Under the pieces are notes generated by a model, which saw nothing but the letters and a program-made list of their open reading frames with translations, was not told where the DNA came from and searched no databases. The position numbers were made by a program, and so were the translations under genes. From Chondrilla cf. caribensis (Eukaryota > Porifera > Demospongiae > Chondrillida > Chondrillidae), in contig OZ026551.1 in assembly GCA_964020155.1 (NCBI GenBank), forward strand, positions 2,465,018-2,529,017: 64,000 nucleotides of DNA, given 5' to 3'. Shown piece by piece: positions 46,329-58,590 of this stretch. Position 1 is the first letter of the stretch, and every line of letters begins with the position of its first letter.

Positions 46329-46397
<69 letters not shown>

Positions 46398-46480
46398 TGT
46401 GTGTGTGTGTGCATGTGTGTGTGTGTGTGTGTGTGCATTTGTGTGCATGTGTGTGCATTTGGTGTGCGTTCGTGCGTGCA
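46299..46480 (+). repeat. GT-rich microsatellite
   Basis: GT tract with CATG, TATG and TTTG interruptions in the intron after c4. Confidence 0.95.
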
Positions 46481-46624
46481 TGTGAGTAATTTTGAATGTA
46501 AATACACATGGTACATCCATACACATATATGTATGGTCAATTACTACAATTACATTTCTAGTCATTTATACTTGACAATGCCTTTTCTGCACAACATTCA
46601 GGAAATTTGTTATTTTAAATGAAA

Positions 46625-46885
46625 TTGCACACTTCCCTTTGCTATTGCACACTTCGTAATTGTTATTGTTATTTCACACCTGGATCAATCAATTACCATA
46701 GCAACATACAGACATTATTGATTGATTAATCATACCACGTAATAGCTAAAGTACCTTTCAGTGGGCTGTAGTGGAGACATATACACCTTTATTTGTTGAT
46801 TCAGGCTTCCCTTTCGTAAACAATTGAACAGAAGTGTCTGCATACCTGCTACAGCCTGTCCAAAGGTACTTTAGCTATTACATGT
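46625..46885 (-). repeat. Foldback repeat family R1, reversed copy
   Basis: Arms GTAATAGCTAAAGTACCTTT / AAAGGTACTTTAGCTATTAC. Read in reverse it matches the R1 tail (GTGTGCAATAGCAAAGGGAA). The cleanest R1 copy, showing that R1 is mobile and not just part of the locus duplication. Confidence 0.6.
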
Positions 46886-47243
46886 ATGTACATATACTTT
46901 TGCATGTATACAAATGTTTTTGTTTACTGTGTATCTTGTACATGAGGCTGTTTGTATAATATGCATGATATTTATACATACTAGTGTATGTGTGTGGTGC
47001 ATGTACATGCATAATTGTATGTTGTATGTGTGAGTGTGTGCCATATAATTGTGTACAAAGTATACATTATCTAGTTATTAAATTAACAATTGCCGTGTAT
47101 TTGCAATTCATGACATTTTAATTTGATGCACTATGACATGTATGATTGTTGGTATTCCAAAGTCTGTCTATCCTCTCCATGTACATATGAAGTGATTTGA
47201 TACTCTACTTGGTTACAGTATCATTTGATGACATTGTTTCCAG

Positions 47244-47420
47244 TTCTTGTGGATGTTTATCATAAGGAACAGCTAGTGACAAAAGAGGAACCTGAAGAGA
47301 TTGCTACTGTTGTATGGAGGTGGGCAGAAGTTGCTGTCACCAAAGATGTTGTTACCGCTGCAAGAATAGGTGAAATCCTTGATAAATATGGCTTCAATAA
47401 TGCTGCAATATACACTAGAG
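47244..47420 (+). CDS. Cassette exon type c5, copy 2
   Basis: 177 nt, phase 1-1, donor GTAAGT. It codes VLVDVYHKEQLVTKEEPEEIA, EVAVTKDVVTAARIGEIL, AAIYTRG. Intact; last cassette of copy 2. Confidence 0.62.
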
Positions 47421-47755
47421 GTAAGTGTATGTACTCTAGTCTGTGCATATAAATACTGTACAGGATTCCTTTGAAAAGGCACAATTATCTTAAATATTAG
47501 CTGTATGCTGCATTCATGCATCTCTTGTACTCTCTGTATGTGTAGGTGTACTTATAAATAGTACAGTACATATGTTAGTAATTAGATACATACGAATGCT
47601 TTTGTTGGCATGTAATTGTTCATCTGAATATATGCAAGTATCCATATCTGCTGTAGCACACCCAGGGAGGCTACAACTATTATGTAGTATGTATTATGTA
47701 TAAAACTGTATAAATTCTGGCAACCCACATATTGACTTTCCAACGAATCATCCTC

Positions 47756-47970
47756 AGAAGGTACTTTAGTAACTATGTGGTATGTTTCTGTATAAAATAA
47801 TAATAATAGCATACTATCCTCACCCAGCTTTGTTATTATAACTGAACAATGAGTTGCTAGGCAATTAATTGACAAATTATGTCAACAATCACAAGTTAGC
47901 AATATTATAGCAAAGGAAGTGTGCAAATGGCACTGTATATTTTCACATTGTACACTTTGATCTGCCCATG
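47756..47970 (+). repeat. Foldback repeat family R1, copy at 47.8 kb
   Basis: AAGGTACTTTAGTAACTATG, TTGCTAGGCAATTAATTGAC, TTGATCTGCCC. Paralogous to 14.0 kb. Confidence 0.45.
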
Positions 47971-48093
47971 TAACAAACCACATATAGTATTGTTGTATTT
48001 TTTGACAATCCAAGTAATTAATCTAAATGGTACTGATGTGTTGCATGTGCTGTTTCTTGTTAGTGTCAACACAGCCATATTATATTATTTCAG

Positions 48094-48177
48094 GGACCAT
48101 GCAAGGCTATAAAAGTGAAGCGTTTGAAAGGCATGGAGCAACGGCTACATTTTGTCTGCCTACAAAACTCCCACACA
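48094..48177 (+). CDS. Linker exon with FERH motif, copy 2
   Basis: 84 nt, acceptor TATTTCAG, donor CACA|GTAAGC, phase 1-1: GTMQGYKSEAFERHGATATF, then CLPTKLPH. Same frame as 14352-14438. Confidence 0.5.
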
Positions 48178-48509
48178 GTAAGCCCCGTTGGAGTATGATT
48201 AGTACTGACTAGCATACACTTCACTTTCACTAATGGACAAAGTTTTAACATGTATTGTGTACTAGAGGGTGCATGTGGATATTTAAACAGTGTTTACATC
48301 TCAATACATGGAAATGTATGTATGCATGTATAATACCCGGTGCCCCTATAACTTTGTGTGTATATGTACTTGTAGTTTTGATATCTACATAATATTGTGG
48401 TGTATGTATCTATTGGAGCAACAGTTATGCGTGTACATATTATACATATACATATACATATGCAAAGATGTTTCATTTGCTAAGCCTGTGACATGTGTAT
48501 TTTACTCAG

Positions 48510-48658
48510 CACACAGTCAATCACTAGTACCAGCCAGTACCCATACACAAAGCAGTGAGCAGTATGCTACTTCAGACACCAGTGAGTTGGACACCTCAAT
48601 CAGCAAGACCAGTTCTGACATTGACTCAAGTGAACCCAAGTCACAAGAGAAAGCAACT
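48510..48658 (+). CDS. Serine/acid-rich exon before minisatellite, copy 2
   Basis: Acceptor TTTACTCAG, phase 1: HSQSLVPASTHTQSSEQYAT, SDTSELDTSISKTSSDIDSS, EPKSQEKAT. About 11 residues longer than the copy 1 exon. ACT|GTGAGG may be the donor; otherwise the frame runs on into the minisatellite. Confidence 0.5.
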
Positions 48659-48667
48659 GTGAGGTTT

Positions 48668-50312
48668 ATGTACAGGACACTGTGTAGAGACACTATGTAC
48701 GGACACTGTACAGGACTCTATGTACAGGACACTATGTACAGAACACTATGTACAGGAACTGTACAGGACGCTATGTACAGACACTATGCACAGACACTGT
48801 TCAGGACTCTATGTACAGAACACTATGTACAGACACTGTGTACAGGACATTATGTACAGGCACTATGTACAGAAACTATGTACAGTACAGGCACTGTACA
48901 GGACAATATGTACAGGACACTCTGTACAGACACTATGTACAAACACCATTTACAGACACTAGATACAGGACACTATATACAGACACTATGTAGAGGACAC
49001 TATGTACAGACACTATGTACAGGACAATATGTACAGGACAATATGTACAGACACTTTGTACAAACACCATGTACAGACACTAGATACAGGACACTATGTA
49101 CAGACACTATGTACAGGACACTATGTACAGACATTATGTACAGACACTATGTACAGGACAATATGTACAGGACACTGTGTACAGGACACTATGTACAGGA
49201 CAATATGTACAGACACTATGTAAAGGACACTATGTACAAACACCACGTACAGACACTAGATACAGGACACTATGTACAGACACTATGTACAGGACACTAT
49301 GTACAGACACTATGTACAGACACTATGTACAGGACACTATGTACAGACACTTTGTACAGGACACTATATACAGGACACTATGTACAGAACACTATGTACA
49401 GAACGCTATGTACAGACACTATGTACAGACACTATGTACAGGACACTATGTACAAACACCATGTACAGACACTAGATACAGGACACTATGTACAGACACT
49501 ATGTACAGGACACTATGTACAGGACACTATGTACAGACACTATGTACAGGACACTATGTACAGACACTATGTACAGGACACTATGTACAGAACACTATGT
49601 ACAGACACTATGTACAGACACTATGTACAGGACACTATGTACAAACACCATGTACAGACACTAGATACAGGACACTATGTACAGACACTATGTACAGGAC
49701 ACTATGTACAGGACACTATGTACAGACACTATGTACAGGATGCTAAGTACAAACACCATGTACAGACACTAGATACAGGACACTATGTACAGGCACTATG
49801 TACAGGACACTATGTACAAGACAATATGTACAGACACTATGTACAGGACACTATGTACAGACACTATGTACAGGATACTAAGTACAAACACCATGTACAG
49901 ACACTAGTTACAGGACACTATGTGCAGGATTCTATGTACAAACACTATGTGCAGACACTGTGTACAGACACTATGTACATACACTATGTACAGGCCACTA
50001 TGTACAGACACTATGTACATACACTATGTACAGACACTATGTACAGGACACTATGTACAGACACTATGTACAGGATGCTAAGTACAAACACCATGTACAG
50101 ACACTAGTTACAGGACACTATGTGCAGGATTCTATGTACAAACACTATATGCGGACACTGTGTACAGACACTATGTACATACACTGTGTACAGGCCAATA
50201 TGTACAGACACTATGTACATACACTATGTACAGACACTGTGTACAGACACTGTATACAGGGCATTATGTACAGACGCTATGTACAGGATGCTATGTACAG
50301 GACATTATTAAG
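48668..50312 (+). repeat. 13/14-bp minisatellite with higher-order repeats, copy 2
   Basis: About 120 units of GTACAGACACTAT and GTACAGGACACTAT. A marker variant (AAACACCATGTACAGACACT, then AGATACAGG or AGTTACAGG) returns every 115-220 bp, and about 195 bp (from 49880) is repeated at 50075. All plus frames are nearly stop-free, giving a 605-codon artefact. Confidence 0.95.
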
Positions 50313-50316
50313 ATAA

Positions 50317-51872
50317 CCTCAGTTTACACTAAATACAATGTCCTGCTTACAAGTGTAATACCTAGCTATATCAATGGCATGCAAACATGCGGCACAGAGC
50401 CATTATGATATGTGATGTTGTTAATGCGATCAGTAATGATCTTCACCCTAAACTACTTAAATCTTACACAATACAGCTGGACAGTTAAGATTTTCTCCAG
50501 TGGGATTTACATGTAGTTTGTGTAGCTATGGCAATGTTTGTTTCTAGGAGGCTGCATGTTGCCGAATTACGAGATAGAATGAAATTAACTTAAGTAAGTC
50601 CTTAAATGTCCTCAATCAGTGTATACCCTTCATGTATAATAGTTTATTATGCATGTGAATGTGATTAAATTTTTTAGGGATTTTATTCAGACTTTTGTAC
50701 CCATTTGCCAAGTGGACTATCAGAATGTGATTTATCTGCCTTTCCCATGGGTACATGTGGATAGTGACAAATAATATGTGCCTGTACTTAGGAAAAGGGG
50801 TCTTTTAGTAGGTTGACAAATTGTGGCATACCAAACAAATCAACAAAAGTTCATCAAAATGACACATTTTGTTTTTGTTTTCATATAATAGTACTGAATA
50901 TCTCATATTCTGTGATTCTATGTTTGTGTTGAGTTTGAGCCCAATCTGACTAACCTTTGTTGAGTTATAAGGGCTTTTATGCCACTTCATTATTCGTGTA
51001 ACACCCCATTTTTTCCATATTCTCACGATGTCATAAACACATGACTGAAATCCGAATGTGAATAATAATACTATACTACTTTCCGGAAGTGGAGCTGAAA
51101 ATGTTCAATTTCTAAAATTCGAGTATGTGCGATATCAGGACTAATTCACGTGTAACTTTGGAATGGAAGCTATTGACATGCTATTTGCACCATGTTATAG
51201 AGCATTGGAAGCATGTTCCAGTGATACCAAAAGTGCAAATTCGCTGAAACCTACCAACAGACCTCTTTTCCTGAGTACAGTCATATATATTGGTATGTCA
51301 CCTGAAAATCAATCCTATGAAGTGATGCAGTACACAGGTATGACGTGAGAATGAATGACAGATACCAACTCCACCTTTTCTGCTGTCATGATACCTTCAT
51401 ATTTGTATATTTGTTCTGTTTGGAAGGTCTCTGCTCATCACATGAATTGTACAATTCGCCTATTGTCTACTATGATTTAATTGTATGGATAACATTTCAA
51501 CCACAAAATTCTAGTTTGATACCCTTAAATCTCCCCATTAACCAATAAGGAAAACAGGTATATACCTGCATGTAATTATGCTTATTGGCAAATGATATAT
51601 GGCACAGGTTTGTTGCTTATTATTTGTTAGACTGTGTCATTGCTTACATGCATAATAAAAATATAAAATTATAAAATTTATAGTTAATATATTATATATA
51701 TTATGCTGTCTAAATTGATATCCTGCAGTTACCTTTATTGAGGACAAATGGACTCACCTACTTGTTAATTGTACAGTAGATGCAGGTGTATTACGGACAT
51801 CAGAGAATGGTCTAGGAATATAGTTTATTAAACCTATTTTATGCATGACTTAGATGCTAGTTATCGTCCCAC

Positions 51873-51904
<32 letters not shown>

Positions 51905-54130
51905 TATTTATCATGTAATATAATCTGCTAATTATAAATTAAATGATAATTGATAGTAATAAAATTAATTATTATATTTCTTCATTGCATTGGCACTGTA
52001 TCATGATAATTAAACTGCATGATATTATGTTTGAAAATTTCGTATTATTTTCCTAGAAAATGATACATACATAATTTTATTCTGCTCAATGGACTAAGTA
52101 TATAAATTACGTCAAGCTACTAACATTACTATTATTACAATAGGGAGCAATTTTTAGTCTTGTCTGTTTAAATATTGTATATTATCATCACAAAGTGCTA
52201 TTAATACCAATATCAAATCACAAAATATTATTATTGCATACACGAATGGAAACCATGTAACATAATTTTCATTATTCCAAATTAAAAGTACAGTTATAAC
52301 ATAATGCATAATGTATTCCTTGCCAGTGCAATTATTATGTATATAATATTATATATTATAATTGAATAATATAATATAAGCAATTTTATGATAAAATTTA
52401 ATACACACACATAAATTATATGTGCACATGTACATACAATAGAATTACATTATTATCTGTTTGGATGACAATGGAAATGTACAATGAGTGTTTTGAGGTG
52501 TGTAGATCACACCAGATCCTTCAAAACAATGTACAAAGAACTAGAGATAATCTGATATTTGGATGGTGCATGTACTCTCAGACTGATTGATCATTATTGA
52601 CAACTTGCATCCTTGCTTTTATGTTGATATTGATATGATATTAATAATGAAATGAATTCATTTATTATGAAATGAATTCATTTATTATTGCACACATGTA
52701 CATGCTTTAAGCATAACATACCATGTTTCTCATACATTCTTTGCAATAATTATAATGATTAATTTTATTATTGAATATTATATTATATTTTGATACACGC
52801 ACACCTATGATAATAATATGCATGCATGTATACATTAATAATCTGCAAATTAGATATTATAACAATGCATAATATACCTAATAACATTATGATTATTAAA
52901 ATTGGAAGCAATATTTTTGTCAGTGTGCATATTGTATATAATGGTCACAAGGTGATATTGCCATTATAATATATGTACCTAGATATTACATGTGCACATG
53001 CACATACATTGATAATAAAGCTTCCATATGTATACTAAATTAGATTATTACTACACACTCATTAATACTATTAATTCATTACGTTAGCATTATATAATAA
53101 TTATTTTGTTAGAATAAGATCCACAATTTTATGAGCTTAATTGTTATACAGTAATAAATGACTTGAAGCTCTTTCAATCACGTTTTTTTTTCCCGAACAA
53201 ATTTATATACAGAAGGCTGTATTGAATAATTAAATGTATCATGAACTGAAATCAATTTCTTTCCTAAAAACAGGCAGGTGTTGTTTCACAATAATAATAA
53301 AATGCTTCTTGCAATATTTGTAAAAAAGTAGTTCAAATATTGAGTAATATTTATAAATTAGTAGATAGGTCTGCTTATCAATATTGTGTATTTGTTGACA
53401 TATGCAGGTGATGGATTAATTTTGGTGATAAATGGTATCTTCATTGCTTGTGACTCTACTAACAAGAGCTAAAAGCTGTGGATGAGAACTAAGACATTGT
53501 GTGTGTGTGTGTGTGCGTGTGTGTGTATGTGTATATACATATGCTATATTTGAACTAACATATTCCGGAAATGGAAGATTAATAATAATATCATATATAC
53601 ACTGTTGTTACAATAAGAGTTACATATATATTACATAATATTTGTATTCATATTATCACCTAGAAACTTACATCCATTTTGATTGAATACAGACAGTGAT
53701 ATGTTTATAATATTATATTTACTCTGTACCTACAATGTAATTCCAAACAATCAATATCTTCAGTGAAATATATATATTTAGGATTTATAATATATGATAT
53801 ACTGTAGAATTATCCAAAGGGAATGAAGCATACAAGTATTACTATTTCATTACAGTGATATGAAATTACTACTAATTATTATATATACACTTCATCTATT
53901 CCAACTAAATGTCAACATTATTTATTGTATATGGTTTGGCAGTATCAATTAATAAAAAAATAATTTGTGTGAAAGTTTGAAGAATATTTGTTGCATTAAC
54001 TATACACATAAATGGATATAATAATCACAAGTGATAAAGGGTACATATTACATTGTAATGGTCTGCAAATTGGGGGTACCAATTATACTTTCACTCTACT
54101 CGCTTTCGCTCCATTGATATCATTTGTTAT
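50317..54130. other. AT-rich intergenic DNA
   Basis: No homology to the duplicated locus, no convincing exon. It holds a TA tract (51874-51898) and scattered short AT repeats. The frames at 51163-51348 and 51345-51548 show no domain or splice support. Confidence 0.5.
53921..53926 (-). terminator. Possible poly(A) signal of the vWA-E2 gene
   Basis: AATAAA on the minus strand, about 205 nt after the stop codon at 54131. Confidence 0.3.
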
Positions 54131-56992
54131 TTAGTCTTCCAGATACCATGCTTCACCTTCCTCTGGTAGCTCAGAATCTGAATCACTATCGATAATAGGT
54201 TCTGCAACTTGTACACAACGTGACTGTTCAGATGATCTTTCATTGAAGTAGGATTCATCTCTGGAATATTCTTCCATTCTAATACTGTCAGCACAGTCTT
54301 GTACAATTGGGACTTTGAGAAGGACAGAAATCTCCCTCAATATGGTTCTCATGGAATAATATTGTGAGTACCAGTTTTTTTTGAGTAAATAATGACAAAC
54401 TAATCCATCACCTGAAATGTTGGGGTGAAGTATCGGAGTCTCAAAATGTACTTGCGGAGGAGTTTCAGGATATTCTGGTGGAAAAGACACACTGAAAAGA
54501 ATTTTTTGCCCATAAGGAGACATTTTTGGACATGGCATAACTCCTTTCCACTTGTCAATATCAGGTAGGGCAAATGTATAAATTGCAATGGGCTGATCAT
54601 CAATTGTGGTGACCTTTTTTTCCGCAATGTTTAATAACTCTTTCATAATACGCTTGCTACGTGCACTTTGTCTTTCTTTTCCAAGTCCCCTTGCCTTATC
54701 AAGCGCAGATATAGGTTTCAGCAGTTTTCCCTCATCTTGAAATTGATCCTTCATCCTCAAAAACCTATACGTCTCATTATCTTGGTCAGCTTCAGCAGTC
54801 GTTTTCACATGACTGCTTATCGTAGCTTTGGGGAGAGGTGGAGCATTCTTTACTATTAGGATTGCATTATGCAGTTTCTTGTACCTGTCAAATGTGGTCT
54901 TATTTATATCAGTGCTGGGCATGACTGAGTGTGACAGCTGTCTTGCCCTCACTGACACCAGTGGCTCTGCTTCAGCTATACACAGTGCATCACTGATATC
55001 CTCAAAGTAGAAAGGAAAACCACCAGAAATGTATGAAAGACCTCTGGCATCTGCATCGTTCCGGCCAATCAAAATCATATCCAGTACAATTGCATTTTCA
55101 TACAAAATGTTTGCGCAATCTAAAACATTTCTTTCTGAGCCTGAATCTGAACCATCTGTGAGACATAAAATCCTCTTCACGCTTTTTGGATACTTCAATG
55201 AGAATTTATGTAATTGCTTGCAGGCAGAATAAATAGCATCCCAGAGATATGTGTCTCCAGAGGTTTGGAATTTTTCAGATTGTGGGATTAGAATGTGAGC
55301 CAAAGCTTCAATGCATTCCGATAGCATGCACTTGTTCACAATTTTGTCATTGAAAAGCATCAAACCAAGAGCATGTTTGAATCCATAGGCTGCAGTTTGT
55401 CTGCAAAAGGCTGTAAAGAAGTGACGTGCTACAGTCACTTTTGTTAAGGCATTTGTTCCTTTCTTGGAAAAGAAAGGTCTTGTACTCCGCTTCATAGATT
55501 CACTCACATCCAGTAGAATCACTGTGGCTTCATGAGGAGGTTGCTGAATGGACTCCGAAATATGCATTAAACCCTCAAGATAGGATACATGTTGGTTGAA
55601 TTCTATGTCATTTAGATCATATTCTGAATCCATCCCTTGAACGGGATCAAAAATAAAATGCGTTTTGGGATTCCCTACTTTTCCAGTACGACCAGTGAAA
55701 ACTACAACCTGGCCATCTCTATTATGAATCAGCCTAGGGGGAGAAAATCTGTGAGGGTTATTCTTGAGATCATGTACAGTACAGATTTGAAAGTATTCTG
55801 GTATATCCTCAGTTTTTGGTGTACTAAATTCTGCAGGAATTGCTGATTGACATGAAAACCATTTATCCAAGTCCCAATAAGCAGCAGCATCTTCCAGTGG
55901 CAATGCCCTCAACAACTGTGAAATACATTTATCATCTCTATATGATTTGTTGGAATCGGCACAATTGAGACAAAGAGGATATCCTTCAAATGTTGATTTG
56001 CAGGGAATGGGCAAATGTTTTGCACATATGCTACATTTCAAGAGAACAATTCGATCAAATTGAATTGGCAAATGTTTATGCACTGTTTTACTCTGTGAAA
56101 ATAGAAACTGCCAGTATTTGTGCGAGTTCTCATAAATGCAATTGGCAGAAATTTTCGATCCACTATTTATATTTGCAAGAGCTTGAAATAACTCATACAG
56201 ACCTTCTTGGATAGCTACTTTCTGAGCAGCACTTATCATTCGTTTGTCAAAGAGCACTGCTAGGGACATGACTAGTGGGGGACAAGCAGTGAGCTGCAGG
56301 ATATAACTAAGAACCTCCAGGTCCTTACATCCGATAGCAATATAATGAGAGATGATAAACAGCAAAGAAAAGAATATGCGAAGGCCTTCAGGTGTTTGCT
56401 GATGGAGAGGAGAGATATCTTTGACTGTAAAAGCATCACAAAATTGCCGTTTTGGATGAAAACGGATAGTGACTCGCATAACTTTGTCGAATTCTGATAG
56501 TAGATCAGAAATAAGAGATTTCTCGCATAACTGAATGAGATTTCCAGATTGATATAACTTTATCCATTTGGAAGGAATCCCTGTAACAGCCGAAATCTTT
56601 CTGTACAGACCGTAATGGCTCTCTTTTCTTGAGCACTGAATTTTGCATTGTCTGTCTCCTGTAACCTCAACGTTGAGGAATTCTTCTGCACTCGATGTTA
56701 ACACCTCAGGAATCCTTGTGTCTTCTGTGTATACCCTCTTCTTAGTAAAAATCACATAAATACGATCTTCGTCCCTTAAGAACCATTCCAGCAAACTATA
56801 ATTAACAGTGGTTGTGTTGTATTCTAGTGGAATTCCATTTAAAAGGTAAAGCTGAGCGGTTTCCATTAAATTTCTCTCTTCCTTCTCACAGATAGCTTCA
56901 ATGAGTTTTTCAAGGGAGTCTGCCGAATTTAACACCACATATCGGTATTCAGTTGTTGACAAAGGTTGGAATGTTTTATAATAAATCTTCAT
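54131..56992 (-). CDS. vWA / ubiquitin-conjugating (E2) fusion protein
   Basis: 953 residues in one uninterrupted frame. About 1-180: two segments that could be ubiquitin-like (inference). 320-344: CxxC...CxxC (C320, C323, C341, C344), perhaps zinc-binding. About 488-680: von Willebrand A domain with MIDAS D495-x-S497-x-S499 (LLDVSESM), T581 (SGDTYLWDAI) and D613 (LCLTDGSDS). About 775-900: UBC fold with FPPEYPETPPQVHF, HPN at 856-858, active-site C866 eight residues after N858 and W874 eight residues further, the canonical E2 spacing. 934-949 acidic tail. An active E2 is expected to take ubiquitin or a relative from an E1; the vWA could bind the target. Only intron-free host-type gene in the window, which may mean retroposition or transfer. 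Start at M1; no better upstream ATG was seen. Confidence 0.85.
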   Translation of the reverse strand: MKIYYKTFQPLSTTEYRYVVLNSADSLEKLIEAICEKEERNLMETAQLYLLNGIPLEYNTTTVNYSLLEWFLRDEDRIYVIFTKKRVYTEDTRIPEVLTSSAEEFLNVEVTGDRQCKIQCSRKESHYGLYRKISAVTGIPSKWIKLYQSGNLIQLCEKSLISDLLSEFDKVMRVTIRFHPKRQFCDAFTVKDISPLHQQTPEGLRIFFSLLFIISHYIAIGCKDLEVLSYILQLTACPPLVMSLAVLFDKRMISAAQKVAIQEGLYELFQALANINSGSKISANCIYENSHKYWQFLFSQSKTVHKHLPIQFDRIVLLKCSICAKHLPIPCKSTFEGYPLCLNCADSNKSYRDDKCISQLLRALPLEDAAAYWDLDKWFSCQSAIPAEFSTPKTEDIPEYFQICTVHDLKNNPHRFSPPRLIHNRDGQVVVFTGRTGKVGNPKTHFIFDPVQGMDSEYDLNDIEFNQHVSYLEGLMHISESIQQPPHEATVILLDVSESMKRSTRPFFSKKGTNALTKVTVARHFFTAFCRQTAAYGFKHALGLMLFNDKIVNKCMLSECIEALAHILIPQSEKFQTSGDTYLWDAIYSACKQLHKFSLKYPKSVKRILCLTDGSDSGSERNVLDCANILYENAIVLDMILIGRNDADARGLSYISGGFPFYFEDISDALCIAEAEPLVSVRARQLSHSVMPSTDINKTTFDRYKKLHNAILIVKNAPPLPKATISSHVKTTAEADQDNETYRFLRMKDQFQDEGKLLKPISALDKARGLGKERQSARSKRIMKELLNIAEKKVTTIDDQPIAIYTFALPDIDKWKGVMPCPKMSPYGQKILFSVSFPPEYPETPPQVHFETPILHPNISGDGLVCHYLLKKNWYSQYYSMRTILREISVLLKVPIVQDCADSIRMEEYSRDESYFNERSSEQSRCVQVAEPIIDSDSDSELPEEGEAWYLED

Positions 56993-57143
56993 AGCTAGTT
57001 CAATTTAAATGTATTGAACCTACAAACGTATAAAGGTGGGAATTAAAGTGAAAAGAATGCATTGCAACATCAACTTAGCATGAAACACCCCAGTGTTGTT
57101 AATCTAATAATGTATACTCATGATAAGTCTTAAGACAAACTAT

Positions 57144-57908
57144 ATATGTGGCAGTCACGGGTAGAAAACGAACGTTATTCCGTGGCCGACTTTTCGAGAA
57201 AATGGCGACTCAACATTTTTCTAAATTTCTCAAATTTAATTCCTGTCAATACAACTGTATACGGCATAAAAGTACGCAAAAGCCTTTGCTGGCTCTCTAG
57301 TCCACCTGAGTACGATAAATATCATGAATAGGTAGACATATCAGAGAGACGGGACACGATAAAAAGGCCGTATGGGCGCGCAAAACTTCACATCGACAGG
57401 GTGTGGGTTTCATACTTTCACAGAGGCCTTTACCATGTCGGGCCACGTATAGCTCCTTGGGATACGTCGTTTCTTAGCGTCAACAATAGCGACAAGCTAG
57501 CTTTATCGCTGGGCGAGCTAGAAGTGCTCTTAGGTTGCCTCAATCCTTGGAAACTGGCTTCGTACAAAGTACTGACCCATCCCAACAAGTCGTACGTGCA
57601 AAAATCGTTATCACAGGATTCTCAGCGACCTGAAGCTGGTATAAATCTCTACAGATGAGGGTTTTAACGAGCGTCGCGGCAAGGTAGGAGTTGCGTGAGC
57701 ACGTACACGTTCACGTGTGCACGCGTTCCTGTGTATTGCGTACTGAAACACCGTCGTATTAAAACCTCCGTATTAACTCACACTATGGACGAAAAATGCT
57801 CTTACTCGCAGAAAACCCAGAGGATACCCTTAGGTTTTCATTTATTAAAAAAATCAATTTCGACTGTCATGTACTAATGTTCGTTTTTTATCCGTGACTG
57901 CCACATAT
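57144..57908. mobile_element. 765-bp inverted-repeat element upstream of the vWA-E2 gene
   Basis: ATATGTGGCAGTCACGG...AAAACGAAC at the left matches the reverse complement of the right end (GTTCGTTTTTTATCCGTGAC, TGCCACATAT) over about 30 bp. It begins 150 bp before the vWA-E2 start codon. The frames inside (57146-57331, 57401-57658) show no known domain; a TA-type target duplication is possible (TATAT / ATAT). Confidence 0.75.
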
Positions 57909-58590
57909 GGTACTTTCAGTAAAAAAATGAACGTACTATGGGTTGGCTACGGGTGAATGGACAAGTAAAGTGCAGTTTACCTATGTGTTGATACCTACGT
58001 GCTACGTACAGGTTGTTAAATTTCTAGAGGAAGTGATAATTGAAAGGAATACAGACCTCAAGCGTGCTTTCAAGTGTAAAAGAAATCCAGAAACCTAATT
58101 TAATGAGAAGAGTAACATCCGTTGGAGAGATCTTCTCCGTCAGAATCCCGCTCAGTAAATTTGAATTCGCTTAAGGATGAACCTTTGCTTGGCAGAAGTA
58201 TCCGAGAGCGCCAGTGATAAGTCAAATAGGTTAGAAAACAATGTAATTTCGAACATTCCGTGCTAATCTTTTGTTTTCAAAAGATTAGCACTCGGATTTG
58301 CTGGTTTAAGTCAGTGGAATAGTAACTCTCGCAGAGTAAAATTACACCATCATTGCACAAGAATTATGACATTGTCACCTTTGCGTCACGTAAGTATCAC
58401 TTGCTAAAGAATGCAGTAGAAGTACAGGTCAATCATTTTAGGTAAGGAAAACGTGTCGACTTATTACAGTTATATAATGGGTACGGTTTTGCCATTAGTA
58501 CGTTCAGTTTTCTTAGGTGTACATTTAGCACATATGTAGAGCCAGAAATACGTGGCTAAATTACATGTTGACTAATTTCAAGCAATTAAA
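57909..58590. other. Unassigned intergenic DNA
   Basis: No gene, repeat or motif could be supported here beyond a short inverted repeat near 58264 (CTAATCTTTTG / CAAAAGATTAG). Confidence 0.4.

Noticed and set aside
48290..50107. 605-codon plus-strand frame
   Set aside because: Almost all of it is the 13/14-bp minisatellite; equally long frames exist in other phases. Only the 48510-48658 part is exon-like.
54668..56214. Plus-strand frames inside the vWA-E2 gene
   Set aside because: Antisense shadows of a clear minus-strand gene.
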